The notes: a model not told the origin generated them from the letters alone. DNA of 32,931 nt from Limosilactobacillus pulli (GCF_947381555.1 NZ_CANCWQ010000017.1:1-32931); one strand, 5' to 3'; numbered from the stretch's first letter, positions 15,569-24,100 are shown. Numbers and translations are program-made.

Positions 15569-16783
15569 TTATTGGACGGCGGTCTGGCTGAACAGATGCA
15601 GCTTGAGGCCGTGACTATTGAGAAATTGAACGCCTTTAACCTTGACGTATGAATACCCCAGCGACTGCCCTTTTTTGATTGGAGCTTTAAGCTGACCGTT
15701 TTGATTGGTTTTGGTTAAGAGATGATCATAGATGGTGAGACTGGATGTCTTGGCAGCATCGTTGGCATTCTCCCAGATGGTAATCGAACGCGGACGCAAT
15801 GTGATCTGGTGCTTAAAAAACAGAAATTTGACTACGGTGCGCTGATAAAAAGACTTAGGTAAAGCAACCTTTTGTGGCGTTAAGCTGCTGTTGACGATCA
15901 ACTGATACAGCTTTTGGGTTGCCGTAAACCGCGCATCGGTGCTGTCACCATTGGCATGCAGTACGACCGTTACGATATGACGGTTTTGGAAGGTAGCCGT
16001 ACTGACCAGACAAGCACCGGCCGCATCGGAGGTTCCGGTTTTTAAGCCATCGATCGTCACGCCGTTGGTCTGATACTTGGATTCCGTCAGCATTTTATTG
16101 ATGTTGGTATAGCTTTGACCGTCCATTTCAAATGAGGTCTGACCGGCGATCTTGAGCAGATCAGGATAGTGGTTGACCAAATAGGCTGCCATTTTGCCAA
16201 CGTCTTTGGCTGACATCATGTTTTCGGCATTGTCATCAATGTTTTTGACAGCCAGATCTTTTAGCTGACTGTTGGTTAAACCAACACTGTTGACGATGGT
16301 TGCGTCTTTGATACCGATTTGGCGCGCCTTTTTTTGCAGTTTTTGGTTGAATTGAGCGGTACTGTCGCCTAAAGCACCAGCCAGGGCGACGGTAGCCCCG
16401 TCAGCTGACTTGATCAAAGCGGCTTTGACCAGGTCAGATACGGTATAGGATTGTCCTTGTGTCAGGCTGACGTTTGAGTATTCTGAGTCATTGGCAATCG
16501 CCGCTACTTTTTGATCGATCTTGATCTTAGTGTTCCAGCTCAGTTGATGATTATTAATCTCATCTTCAATGACCATGACCGTTAAAAGCTTGCTGATTGA
16601 TGCAATTGGTAACTTCTGATTAATGTTTTGTGAATATAGAATCTGGCCGGTTTTGGCATCGATTGCCAGGGCAGCTGAGGCATCCAGTTGATTGACGTTT
16701 AAAAACGTTTCGGCATGGGCGATTGGTAGCCAACTCAGCAGCGTTAGCCAACATGTCAGAAAAACAGTGATAATTTTTTTCAT
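15569..16783 (-). CDS. dacA: D-alanyl-D-alanine carboxypeptidase (PBP5/DacA type)
   Basis: A 404-residue low-molecular-weight penicillin-binding protein that trims the terminal D-Ala from peptidoglycan stem peptides. It has a signal peptide (residues 1-24, cleavage after AHA), the S62-x-x-K65 nucleophile motif in ASISKLL, and K248-T-G. The second motif reads S126-A-D rather than the usual S-x-N. The C-terminal ~130 residues form the beta-rich PBP5_C domain; a terminal amphipathic helix is not obvious. The ATG at 16783 is preceded by AGGAGC at good spacing, better than the longer frame. It is monocistronic and ends at a terminator. Confidence 0.88.
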   Translation of the reverse strand: MKKIITVFLTCWLTLLSWLPIAHAETFLNVNQLDASAALAIDAKTGQILYSQNINQKLPIASISKLLTVMVIEDEINNHQLSWNTKIKIDQKVAAIANDSEYSNVSLTQGQSYTVSDLVKAALIKSADGATVALAGALGDSTAQFNQKLQKKARQIGIKDATIVNSVGLTNSQLKDLAVKNIDDNAENMMSAKDVGKMAAYLVNHYPDLLKIAGQTSFEMDGQSYTNINKMLTESKYQTNGVTIDGLKTGTSDAAGACLVSTATFQNRHIVTVVLHANGDSTDARFTATQKLYQLIVNSSLTPQKVALPKSFYQRTVVKFLFFKHQITLRPRSITIWENANDAAKTSSLTIYDHLLTKTNQNGQLKAPIKKGQSLGYSYVKVKGVQFLNSHGLKLHLFSQTAVQ

Positions 16784-17079
16784 GAAAATAGCTCCTAGTA
16801 GACAGATCAAAAATAGATATCAGCGACATTTTATCACACTGTCAACGAGACAATGTTTAAGATTTGTTTGTGGGGTAACCAAAAAGCGGACGCAATTAGA
16901 AGACTTGAAATTTAAAGCATGTTGAACGATTATCTAAAATAGCTAGGTATATATTGTGGGAAACTCTGTAATTATATATCATCTAAACATAGTTAATATA
17001 AATTATTTTATTAGAATCAGAATTTTCAGATTAAAATGGGGAGTGACTTTTAGAAAAAATAAATCGAGAAATCAAGCAA
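16784..17079. other. Spacer between carboxypeptidase and YkuD-like gene
   Basis: Very AT-rich with no supported gene, terminator or clear promoter; an ORF overlapping its right part is a shadow of the next gene. Start signals for the divergent genes must lie here, but I cannot place them. Confidence 0.4.
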
Positions 17080-17592
17080 ATGCTGCATTTCAGTACATTG
17101 ATCATTTTGGCAGGTCTGATATTGATCAATCTGATTGGGTTAATGCGACCACTGCCGTCACAATTAAAAGGTAATTGGCGCATTCAAAATAATCGACTGT
17201 TTAATCAGCAAGGCAATGGCGCTTCAGAAGTTGGTCTTCACCCGGGCTTAAAGAGTCAGCCAGCATTAAAGATGATTGCCATGTCAAATCAAAATTGCGT
17301 CTATATTTTAAGTGGGCAAAAGATCATCTACATCCTAAATGCCAGGTTTAATTTGGCAGATCGACATTGTTGCGTGTCGGTTGGTGATCTAAGGGAAACT
17401 TCGATTTATCATTATGATGCAAATGGCAATAGCGTTAAATCATCTGACTGGTTGAACATTGGCAAAAGTGCGGACTTTGAAGCTAGATCACAAAACAATA
17501 ACAAGACAAATGACACGATTCTATTATCAAAAAGCGATGCTAAATGGTTGAATGCCAATTTGCCAGAACACGTTGAAATGATAATTTATTGA
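17080..17592 (+). CDS. Catalytically dead YkuD (L,D-transpeptidase)-like protein
   Basis: A 170-residue protein with one N-terminal membrane segment (~3-22). Its second half parallels the intact L,D-transpeptidase 500 bp downstream: VYILSGQKIIY against TYLYDGSKIIY, and ILLSKSDAKWLNANLPE against IRLSVPDAKWMEQNLPE. Where the intact copy has SHGCIR, this one has TNDTIL, so the catalytic His and Cys and the conserved Arg are all gone. The central part is also shorter. The frame remains open, so it may be a degenerate paralogue kept for binding, or a gene in decay. The SD is weak (GAGAAA). It overlaps the next small ORF by 4 bases. Confidence 0.6.
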   Translation: MLHFSTLIILAGLILINLIGLMRPLPSQLKGNWRIQNNRLFNQQGNGASEVGLHPGLKSQPALKMIAMSNQNCVYILSGQKIIYILNARFNLADRHCCVSVGDLRETSIYHYDANGNSVKSSDWLNIGKSADFEARSQNNNKTNDTILLSKSDAKWLNANLPEHVEMIIY

Positions 17593-17822
17593 TTGGTGCA
17601 AGGAAAAATGGACAGCTTAAAAAACTATGGCAGCGGCCAGATTTGCCCAAGCATTTTGCTGTTTGCAATATCTTATTGTTTTTACCGTTGCTTTTATATG
17701 ATGGATTGACTTTTTTTATTCCGTTGATTCATCTTGGGATTGGAACAGTCCTGTTATTGATTGCGGTTGCTGACGTTTTATGTGTGACAGCTCAAGCAAT
17801 CGTACTGTCGGGTCGAGAATAA
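17589..17822 (+). CDS. Small two-helix membrane protein, overlapping start
   Basis: A 77-codon ORF whose TTG start overlaps the preceding TGA (TTGA), suggesting translational coupling. It has a basic N-terminus (ARKNGQLKKLWQR) and two hydrophobic segments (~24-40 and ~44-70) and ends VLSGRE. No SD is visible, so a later start is possible. I recognise no family. Together with the dead YkuD-like gene it forms a two-gene unit that ends at a terminator. Confidence 0.45.
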   Translation: MIGARKNGQLKKLWQRPDLPKHFAVCNILLFLPLLLYDGLTFFIPLIHLGIGTVLLLIAVADVLCVTAQAIVLSGRE

Positions 17823-17830
17823 ACCTAATA

Positions 17831-17872
17831 AAAATGGGATGGTCTGCAGTTGACAGGTGATCCCATTTTAAT
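17831..17872 (+). terminator. Intrinsic terminator after the small membrane protein
   Basis: AAAATGGGAT (17831-17840) pairs perfectly with ATCCCATTTT (17860-17869), with A and T tracts on the two sides. Confidence 0.75.
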
Positions 17873-18033
17873 AGTGGCCAACAGTTTTCTTAAAAAAGTG
17901 ATTCAATCTTGCTTCCCCCGAGCATTATCAGTGCCAATTTGATAGAATAATAGCTGCAGCAGCAAATCAGATTACCGAAAGATAGGCAATTTTTAAGTTG
18001 GTTTGCAATGCAAATCCCCCTATCCGTTGAATT

Positions 18034-18042
18034 TGCTATAAT
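18034..18042 (+). promoter_or_regulatory. Extended -10 promoter of the L,D-transpeptidase gene
   Basis: TGC followed by TATAAT is a perfect extended -10. No -35 box is evident, as expected for that class. It lies 28 bp before the start codon. Confidence 0.6.
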
Positions 18043-18070
18043 CTTACAATAAAAATAGGAAGAAAGAAAA

Positions 18071-18721
18071 TTGAAATCAAAACACGCTATTTATTGGTTG
18101 ATTTGTTTAATCGTAATTGTTTTAGGCGGCTGGTACATGTATGGTCATCTTAACCGGTCTTCGGCCACCAGCAGTATGGTTTCTACGACTGCCAAGTCCA
18201 AGGCCACAGCTAAAGATTCCAGTTCTGAAGACAGCAACATGCGCACGCCGATTGATTGGCAAAAGTCGTCTGAAACCATTCCGTATCCTGATCGGAGCAA
18301 GGTTAAGGATCTGTGGGTCAAGGTCAGCTTAAAGGGCAACCGGACCTACCTTTATGATGGCTCCAAGATTATCTACACCATGTACAGCTCTGGTGGCGTC
18401 TATCAAAAAGATGACAAGACCGGCAAAATGAAGAGCGCTACGCCAACTGGCACCTTTTACGTACAGGCTGAACGAGGTGACAGCTTCTTTAACCAAGAGC
18501 TGGGTGAAGGTGCCAACTACTACGTTTCCTGGCTCAATCATGGTGAGTACCTGTTCCACTCGGTACCAACCAAGGCAGACGGCTCCTATAATCTAAAAGA
18601 AGCAGCCAAACTGGGTAAGTCGACCGGCTCGCATGGCTGTATTCGGCTGTCCGTTCCGGATGCCAAATGGATGGAACAGAATCTGCCGGAAGGTACTAAA
18701 GTCGTGATTGCCGATAATTAA
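18071..18721 (+). CDS. L,D-transpeptidase (YkuD/ErfK family)
   Basis: A 216-residue envelope enzyme. It has a single N-terminal membrane segment (~6-24), a Ser/Thr/Lys linker, then a YkuD domain (~80-216). The active site is STGSHGCIRLS with H188 and catalytic C190; HSVP upstream supplies another conserved His. Such enzymes make 3-3 cross-links or attach molecules to the peptidoglycan stem, and in some lactobacilli have carboxypeptidase or other activity. The start is TTG 18071, with AGGAAG upstream. An inactive relative precedes it, so the pair likely arose by duplication. Confidence 0.9.
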   Translation: MKSKHAIYWLICLIVIVLGGWYMYGHLNRSSATSSMVSTTAKSKATAKDSSSEDSNMRTPIDWQKSSETIPYPDRSKVKDLWVKVSLKGNRTYLYDGSKIIYTMYSSGGVYQKDDKTGKMKSATPTGTFYVQAERGDSFFNQELGEGANYYVSWLNHGEYLFHSVPTKADGSYNLKEAAKLGKSTGSHGCIRLSVPDAKWMEQNLPEGTKVVIADN

Positions 18722-18728
18722 TAACATC

Positions 18729-18765
18729 AAAGATCAGTTTCTTAACGGAGACTGGTCTTTTTTGT
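18729..18765 (+). terminator. Intrinsic terminator after the L,D-transpeptidase gene
   Basis: AAAGATCAGTTTC pairs with GAGACTGGTCTTT (G-T pair included), followed by six T. Confidence 0.8.
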
Positions 18766-18775
18766 AATAATCATA

Positions 18776-18837
18776 TTGACAAATAGTTTATAACATAATA
18801 TATTATAAATAACAAAAATGTAATGAAATATATTACA
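18776..18837 (+). promoter_or_regulatory. Promoter and Rrf2-type operator of the oxidoreductase gene
   Basis: A consensus promoter, TTGACA (18776-18781), 17-bp spacer, TATATT (18799-18804), is followed by the dyad TGTAATGAAATATATTACA (18819-18837, TGTAAT-N7-ATTACA). A half-matching TGTAAT recurs at ~19518 before the Rrf2 gene. The Rrf2 protein next door is the obvious candidate ligand. Confidence 0.65.
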
Positions 18838-18857
18838 AAAAAATGGAGGAATCTCAA

Positions 18858-19493
18858 ATGACTAAAAAAATTGCCGTGGTTGCCGCCAATGGACGTGTTG
18901 CCAAAGAAATCATCAGTGAGGCTGTTTCACGCGGCTTTGACGTAACTGCGTTTGGCCGGCATGAAAATAACACCCAGGCGGTTAAATACGTACAAAAAGA
19001 TATTTTTGAACTGACTAGGGTCGATCTGCAGGAATTTGATGCAGTCGTTGATGCCGTTGGAACGTGGCGCCTGACTGATTTGTACGTAATCTCTAAAGCG
19101 GCGGCTTATCTGGCGGACCTGTTAAAAGAAACCGACACACGGCTTTTGGTCGTTGGTGGAGCTGGGTCGCTGTACATGAATCCAGAGCACACCTCAACGC
19201 TGGAACTGCAGCCTGATTTTCCTGCCAGCTATAAGCCAGTCAGTGCTGCTCATGGTGCAGCACTGGCAGTTCTGCGGGCCTCAAAGGATACCAAATGGAC
19301 CTATGTTTCACCAGCAGCTGATTTTCAAGCTGATGGACAAAAGACTGGCAAGTATCTGCTTGGTGGCGAAGAATTCATGCTCAATGATCGTCAGCAAAGC
19401 GTAATCTCATATACCGATTATGCCATTGCCATGATCGATGAGATCGAAAGTGGCGATCATGTTCAGCAACGGATCTCAGTAGTTGAGGCCTAA
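18858..19493 (+). CDS. NAD(P)-binding oxidoreductase, YwnB-like
   Basis: A 211-residue atypical short-chain dehydrogenase of the NmrA/YwnB type. The Rossmann motif at the N-terminus is VAANGRVAKEI, in place of GxxGxxG. VVGGAGSLYM at ~100 and the SPAADFQADGQKTGKYLL stretch near the C-terminus are family features. The usual Tyr-x-x-x-Lys catalytic pair of classical SDRs is not evident. The true start is ATG 18858, since the upstream ATG lies in the SD (TGGAGGAA). It precedes an Rrf2 regulator by 68 bp; the same pairing is known from ywnB-ywnA in Bacillus. A stress or redox role is likely but unproven. Confidence 0.8.
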   Translation: MTKKIAVVAANGRVAKEIISEAVSRGFDVTAFGRHENNTQAVKYVQKDIFELTRVDLQEFDAVVDAVGTWRLTDLYVISKAAAYLADLLKETDTRLLVVGGAGSLYMNPEHTSTLELQPDFPASYKPVSAAHGAALAVLRASKDTKWTYVSPAADFQADGQKTGKYLLGGEEFMLNDRQQSVISYTDYAIAMIDEIESGDHVQQRISVVEA

Positions 19494-19561
19494 AGCCGAT
19501 TCGCAATTCCTCGAAATCTGTAATAGAATATTTTTATAGAATACAAAAAAGAAGTGTTTAA

Positions 19562-19996
19562 ATGCAGATCTCAACTAAGTTTACGATTGCCATTCACATG
19601 CTGGTGGCAATTGATTATTTTGGCGATCAAGAAACAGTCAACAGTGCTTCTTTGGCCGACAGTATCGGCAGCAATCCCGTGATCATCCGTAATTTGATGT
19701 CGGAGCTCAAGCATGCCGGTTTGATCGATACCAAGCGGGGTCCGGGCGGTATCAAGCTGCTCAAGCCCTTGGATCAGATTACGTTTTATGATGTCTATCT
19801 GGCCGTGGAAAAAAATAAGGATGAGCTGTTCAATTTTCATGAGCACGTTAATCTCAACTGCCCAGTGGGACGCAATATTCACCAGGCACTGAGCGATAAG
19901 CTGCTCAAGATTCAGCGGAATTTTGAAGATGACTTAAAGCGCCAGACGGTTGGCGACGTTGAAAAAGACGTTGTTAAAGCCATTGATGCCAAATAA
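19562..19996 (+). CDS. Rrf2-family transcriptional regulator (YwnA-like)
   Basis: A 144-residue regulator with an N-terminal winged HTH (ISTKFTIAIHMLVAI, ADSIGSNPVIIRNLM, KRGPGGIKLLKP) and a C-terminal dimer helix. It has a single Cys (in LNCPVGRNI) instead of the three that bind Fe-S clusters in IscR or NsrR, so it probably senses by another route, perhaps thiol oxidation. SD GAAGTG supports the start. It very likely represses the oxidoreductase gene upstream, whose promoter carries a 19-bp dyad. Confidence 0.85.
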   Translation: MQISTKFTIAIHMLVAIDYFGDQETVNSASLADSIGSNPVIIRNLMSELKHAGLIDTKRGPGGIKLLKPLDQITFYDVYLAVEKNKDELFNFHEHVNLNCPVGRNIHQALSDKLLKIQRNFEDDLKRQTVGDVEKDVVKAIDAK

Positions 19997-20011
19997 CCAT
20001 TACCAATATTA

Positions 20012-20053
20012 AAAAAACCGTCACTGATCAAAATGATCGGTGATGGTTTTTTT
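20012..20053 (+). terminator. Intrinsic terminator after the Rrf2 gene
   Basis: AAACCGTCACTGATC pairs with GATCGGTGATGGTTT, 5-nt loop, seven T. Confidence 0.85.
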
Positions 20054-20130
20054 ATTCATTTTGCATTTTGTGACTACATTTTTGACCGTAGTTACTTGTG
20101 AAATATTAAAATTTTTTACTTGCTGAAATA

Positions 20131-20182
20131 AAAAAACGTTGGTAGATCAACCTTTATGGCTGGTTATCCATCAACGCTTAAA
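20131..20182 (-). terminator. Terminator of the tmRNA gene
   Basis: On the minus strand AAGCGTTGATGGATAACC pairs with GGTTGATCTACCAACGTT (two mismatches) and a run of T follows. Confidence 0.75.
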
Positions 20183-20191
20183 ATTCACAAA

Positions 20192-20564
20192 TGGAGATGG
20201 CGGGATTTGAACCCGCGTCCGAATATATCGCCATTTCGGCGTCTACGTTCGTATCTCAGCTATTTAAATTTCATCGATTGGAACGCCGCTGATCAGGGCT
20301 AACCCAATTGACTAGCTTGATTGAGCTCTTCTTGCTGCTTCAAGCCGGAGCAACAAGCGTAAGTCCACTGTTAGATAAAACCCGGTACTGCACCATGGAC
20401 GAGCCCAGCCGGATTTACGCATGCTTACTTGTTAGGCAGCGTATGCGTAAGAGTTTGAATTATTGTTTGCAGTTATAATTTGAAACTGAGCGTTTTTACG
20501 AAGTCGCAACCTTCGAAACGCAGCCGGAATTCGAACTATACCCGTCGAATCCATAAACATCCCC
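20192..20564 (-). ncRNA. ssrA: tmRNA (trans-translation RNA)
   Basis: The minus strand begins GGGGATGTTTATGG and ends with the tRNA-like half: CGCGGGTTCAAATCCCGCC (T arm) and CATCTCC, which pairs with the 5' GGGGATG to form the acceptor stem. The 3' CCA is not encoded after the discriminator A. The tag frame at 20432-20470 reads ANNNSNSYAYAA then TAA, in the usual place downstream of the first pseudoknot. tmRNA frees stalled ribosomes and marks the unfinished protein for proteolysis, together with SmpB, which is not in this window. A TATGAT at 20582-20587 is a fair -10. Confidence 0.95.
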
Positions 20565-20709
20565 GTTACGACCATAATCTTATCATATTCCCATTTTAAT
20601 TGCACGTGTCACGCAGCCTTCCATTAAATAATCAGCTAAATTCGGCTCGACTTATCAAAAGCTTCGCACTTTGGTCACAAATTATTCCTATTGTAGTAGA
20701 TCAATGCTT

Positions 20710-20715
20710 TATAAT
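20710..20715 (+). promoter_or_regulatory. Probable -10 of the two-component operon
   Basis: A perfect TATAAT lies 40 bp before the response-regulator start. No convincing -35 box precedes it. Confidence 0.4.
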
Positions 20716-20755
20716 GTTTCTAGAATTATGCTAATAAAATTACGGGGTGAAAATA

Positions 20756-21478
20756 ATGAAGATTCTAATGGTGGAGGACAATCAAACCTTATGCGAAATG
20801 ATGGCAATGTTCTTCAAAAAAGAAAAATGGGAGGCTGGCTACGCGCAAGATGGCGTTAAAGCCGTTGAAATGTTTAAAAAGGATCCAACGGGCTGGGACA
20901 TTGTCTTGCTGGATCTTAATCTGCCCAAGATGGACGGCATGCAGGTAGCGGCTGAAATGCGCAAAATTTCGCCAACCGTGCCAATCATCATGCTGACGGC
21001 ACGTGATTCAGAAAGCGATCAGGTGCTGGGACTTGAAATGGGGGCTGATGAATATGTTACCAAGCCGTTCAGTACGATTGCTCTGATTGCACGGATCAAG
21101 GCGTTGTATCGGCGGACGCAGCTTAATCAGCTCAGTGCCAATACGCAGCAGATCGCCAGCGATTTTGATGTGCAGACACCGCACTTTAAATTAAATTCCA
21201 AGACGCGGGAAGCCTTTTTGGATGATCAACAGATCGAAAATCTGACGCCAAAAGAGTTTGACCTGCTCAAGACGCTGGCTTCCAAGCCTAAGCAGGTCTT
21301 TACTCGGGAACAATTGCTACAGCTGGTCTGGAACTATGAATACTATGGCGATGAGCGAACGGTCGATGCCCACATCAAAAAGCTGCGGCAAAAGATTGAA
21401 AAAGCTGGTCCACAGGTTATTCAAACGGTCTGGGGCGTTGGCTATAAATTTGATGACAGCGAGGTTGAAGATCAATGA
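20756..21478 (+). CDS. OmpR/PhoB-family response regulator
   Basis: A 240-residue two-domain regulator. The receiver domain (~1-118) shows MVEDN, the phospho-acceptor Asp in LLDLNLP, the Thr in MLTARD and the Lys in TKPF. The winged-helix DNA-binding domain (~140-235) has NLTPKEFDLL and DERTVDAHIKKLRQKI and ends VWGVGYKF. The ATG at 20756 follows GGGGTG; the in-frame GTG upstream lies inside that SD. It overlaps the kinase gene by 4 bases (ATGA), so the two are co-translated. The stimulus cannot be read from the sequence. Confidence 0.92.
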   Translation: MKILMVEDNQTLCEMMAMFFKKEKWEAGYAQDGVKAVEMFKKDPTGWDIVLLDLNLPKMDGMQVAAEMRKISPTVPIIMLTARDSESDQVLGLEMGADEYVTKPFSTIALIARIKALYRRTQLNQLSANTQQIASDFDVQTPHFKLNSKTREAFLDDQQIENLTPKEFDLLKTLASKPKQVFTREQLLQLVWNYEYYGDERTVDAHIKKLRQKIEKAGPQVIQTVWGVGYKFDDSEVEDQ

Positions 21479-23003
21479 AGCTGCTCTATCGACAGATGCT
21501 GAGCTTTTTTGCCGTTATCTGTACGCTGCTGATTATTGTTACCATCTCGTTTGTCAACGTCACCAATCGGACTCTTTATACCAATACTTGGCGTGAGCTG
21601 CAGCAGGATGCCGACAGCTTGATTCAAGATTCCATCAAATATGACCAGACAACCCATCAGTTTAAAGGGCTAAAAACGGCATCCTTAAAAAGCAATGCCA
21701 GTCTGTTGGCGCGGCAAAACGTCCACTTCGCCATCTATAGTGCCGATCATAAGAAAATGTTTGCCAGCAACGGCTATACAGCCAAACTGACTAAAAAAGA
21801 ATGGCAAGCCCTAAAGGAAGGCAAGACGATTCAAAAAAAGATGGATCGTCCACGGCTGAACATTTCTGATAAAAACAAACAAAAAAATCAGGCCCTGGAC
21901 CCCATCCTAAAATGACGGATATCTTGCGACCATACTTTTATCAAGGCAAGCTGGTAGCCGTAGTTTCAATTGGAACGTTTGTGTCAACGGTTGAACAGAG
22001 TCGTCATCAGATCATCAGCAACCTGTTGGCGACGTTTGTAATTGCCATGCTGGTGGCACTGGTGGTCAGCTATTTATTGGCACGCTCATCTACGCAGCGA
22101 ATCAGCAAGATGCGGCGGGCTACGCACCAGATTGCACGCGGCAACTATAAGGTACATATCGATACGCCAGGTAAAGATGAACTGGACGATCTGGGGCGCG
22201 ACTTTAATCAAATGGCTGATGCATTGCAGGCATCACAAGAAGAGATTCGTCAGCAAGAAGAACACCGGCGCCGCTTTATGGCCGATGCTGCTCATGAAAT
22301 GCGGACGCCTTTGACGACGATCAATGGCCTTTTGGAGGGGCTGGCCTATGATGCCATTCCAGAAGAAGATAAAAAGCACAGTATTCAATTGATGCAAAAT
22401 GACATGCGCCGTCTGATTCGTTTGGTCAATGACACGCTGGACTACGAAAAGATCCGGACCAATCAGATTTCAATGGATCGTAAAGTCTTTGATGCCACGG
22501 CGGTGATCGATAATCTGCGGGCGCAGCTGAATAAAAAAGCCGCCTTGCAAAATGATGAGCTGGTTGTTGACATGCCTAAAGTGCTACGTGTTTATGCCGA
22601 CTATGACCGATTTGTGCAGATTATGTTTAATATTATCCAAAATGCCATTCAATTTACCAAAAATGACAAGATCGAAATTGCTGGTCGGCGATTGCCAAAA
22701 GGGGCCGAGTTTGCAGTTAAGGATAATGGGATTGGAATGACCAAGGAGCAGACAGAAAAAATCTGGGAACGCTTCTATAAGGCTGATCGTTCCCGGATGA
22801 ATACGCAGTATGGCGAATCGGGACTGGGGCTGGCAATCGTGCATCATCTAGTTGATCTGCATGGCGGTACGATCAAGGTTCAAAGCAAATTGGGCAAAGG
22901 GACGACCTTTACGCTGTTCTTCCCTGATCGTGAGTATGCTCCTCACACGATCACACCGCAGACTACAGACGAGCAGCAAACGGCTGGTCAAGTTGAAAAG
23001 TAG
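21475..23003 (+). pseudogene. Sensor histidine kinase split by a -1 frameshift
   Basis: The first part (21475-21915) encodes a membrane helix (~8-30) and an extracellular region and ends ALDPILK-stop. The second (21912-23003) opens with MTDILRPYFYQGK and holds the second membrane helix (~30-55), HAMP, the H-box AHEMRTPL, the N-box NIIQNAIQF, and ATPase boxes DNGIGM and ESGLGLAIV. Adding one A to the run at the junction restores a ~508-residue kinase. As written, stop and start overlap in ATGA after CTAAA, so coupled translation of two halves, or slippage on the A run, is also possible. It partners the response regulator upstream. Confidence 0.8.
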
Positions 23004-23135
23004 TTTTTAAAATAAAATCTGCAAACCTTTCCAATTTTAGACCAACTTTTAGGCAACCGTTTGTAATATCAATCTTAACCACTTTTAGAATATCGATACC
23101 ACTAATGGTTTTACTAACTTTTTGAATGTAAATAC

Positions 23136-23164
23136 TTGTGAAAACGATTGCACTAAGGTATAGT
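23136..23164 (+). promoter_or_regulatory. glcU promoter with overlapping cre site
   Basis: TTGTGA (23136-23141), 17-bp spacer, TATAGT (23159-23164). TGAAAACGATTGCA (23139-23152) is a good cre site overlapping the -35 and spacer, so CcpA should repress when preferred sugar is present. Confidence 0.65.
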
Positions 23165-23223
23165 TATTTCTCGTAAAGTTTTAAATATTTTTATCGAAAT
23201 TTTTATTAAGAGAGGGTTTGATT

Positions 23224-24084
23224 ATGGCTTATCTTATTGCATTAATTCCAGCGTTGGGCTGGGGCTTTATGCCGCTGATTACCGGTAAGGTTGGTGGATC
23301 AGAGGCCAACCAGATTTTTGGGATTGGCGCTGGGGCCTCATTGGTCGGTTTGATTGCCTTTTTGCTTATTCATCCGCAGGTTAGCATGAAAGCATTTTTG
23401 TTCTCACTGCTTTGTGGGGCATTATGGTCAACGGCTCAGGTTGGTCAGTTTGTTTCATTCAAACGAATTGGGGTTTCCAATACGGTACCGCTGTCAACGG
23501 TTTTCCAATTGGTCGGTAATTCGATCATTGGGGTGGTAATTTTTGGTGAATGGCATTCAGCACGGGCTTTAACGATTGGTTTCATCGCCTTGGCCGTTGT
23601 TATCATCGGGGCTATGATGACTTCATTTACCGATCATTCCAATGGTCAAAGTGTCACGACCAAGGATGTTTTGTTTCTGTTGGTAACGACGATTGGTTAC
23701 TGGATCTACTCGTCATTTCCAAAGATGCCCATTTTGGCGCATGAGGATTCAGTTGGGATCTTCTTGCCAGAGGTGCTGGGGATCTTACTGGGGGCCATCA
23801 TCTATGATCTGGCTTCTGGCAATGCTAAGGCCTTTACGCAAAAAGAACAATACACCAACATCCTGGCTGGTATTTCATGGGGGATTGCGGCATTTGCCTA
23901 CATCTTCGCAGCGCGGATGATTGGGGTTACGGTGGCCTTTGTCTTCACGCAATTGAACGTTATTATCGCAACGTTTGGTGGGATTTTGGTTCTGCATGAA
24001 CACAAGAGTCCTCGTGAATCGAAGTTTACCTTCTGGGGTATCGTGCTGATCGTGATCGGCAGTATCGCAACGGCATTTGCCTAA
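23224..24084 (+). CDS. GRP-family sugar porter (GlcU/RbsU-like)
   Basis: A 286-residue membrane protein of the glucose/ribose porter family in the DMT superfamily, with about ten helices. It starts MAYLIALIPALGWGFMPLI and has the repeated fold with GEWHSARALTIGF and LHEHKSPRES. The ATG at 23224 follows GAGAGGG. A cre-bearing promoter precedes it. The ROK regulator gene begins 135 bp later behind a terminator, so they are separate units. Family members carry glucose or ribose by H+ symport; which sugar is not visible. Confidence 0.85.
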   Translation: MAYLIALIPALGWGFMPLITGKVGGSEANQIFGIGAGASLVGLIAFLLIHPQVSMKAFLFSLLCGALWSTAQVGQFVSFKRIGVSNTVPLSTVFQLVGNSIIGVVIFGEWHSARALTIGFIALAVVIIGAMMTSFTDHSNGQSVTTKDVLFLLVTTIGYWIYSSFPKMPILAHEDSVGIFLPEVLGILLGAIIYDLASGNAKAFTQKEQYTNILAGISWGIAAFAYIFAARMIGVTVAFVFTQLNVIIATFGGILVLHEHKSPRESKFTFWGIVLIVIGSIATAFA

Positions 24085-24100
24085 AGAATTTGAGATTAAT

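Noticed and set aside
23025..23100. Three copies of a CCAAYTTTTAG-like motif before glcU
   Set aside because: The copies are imperfect and unevenly spaced in AT-rich DNA, so chance is a fair explanation.
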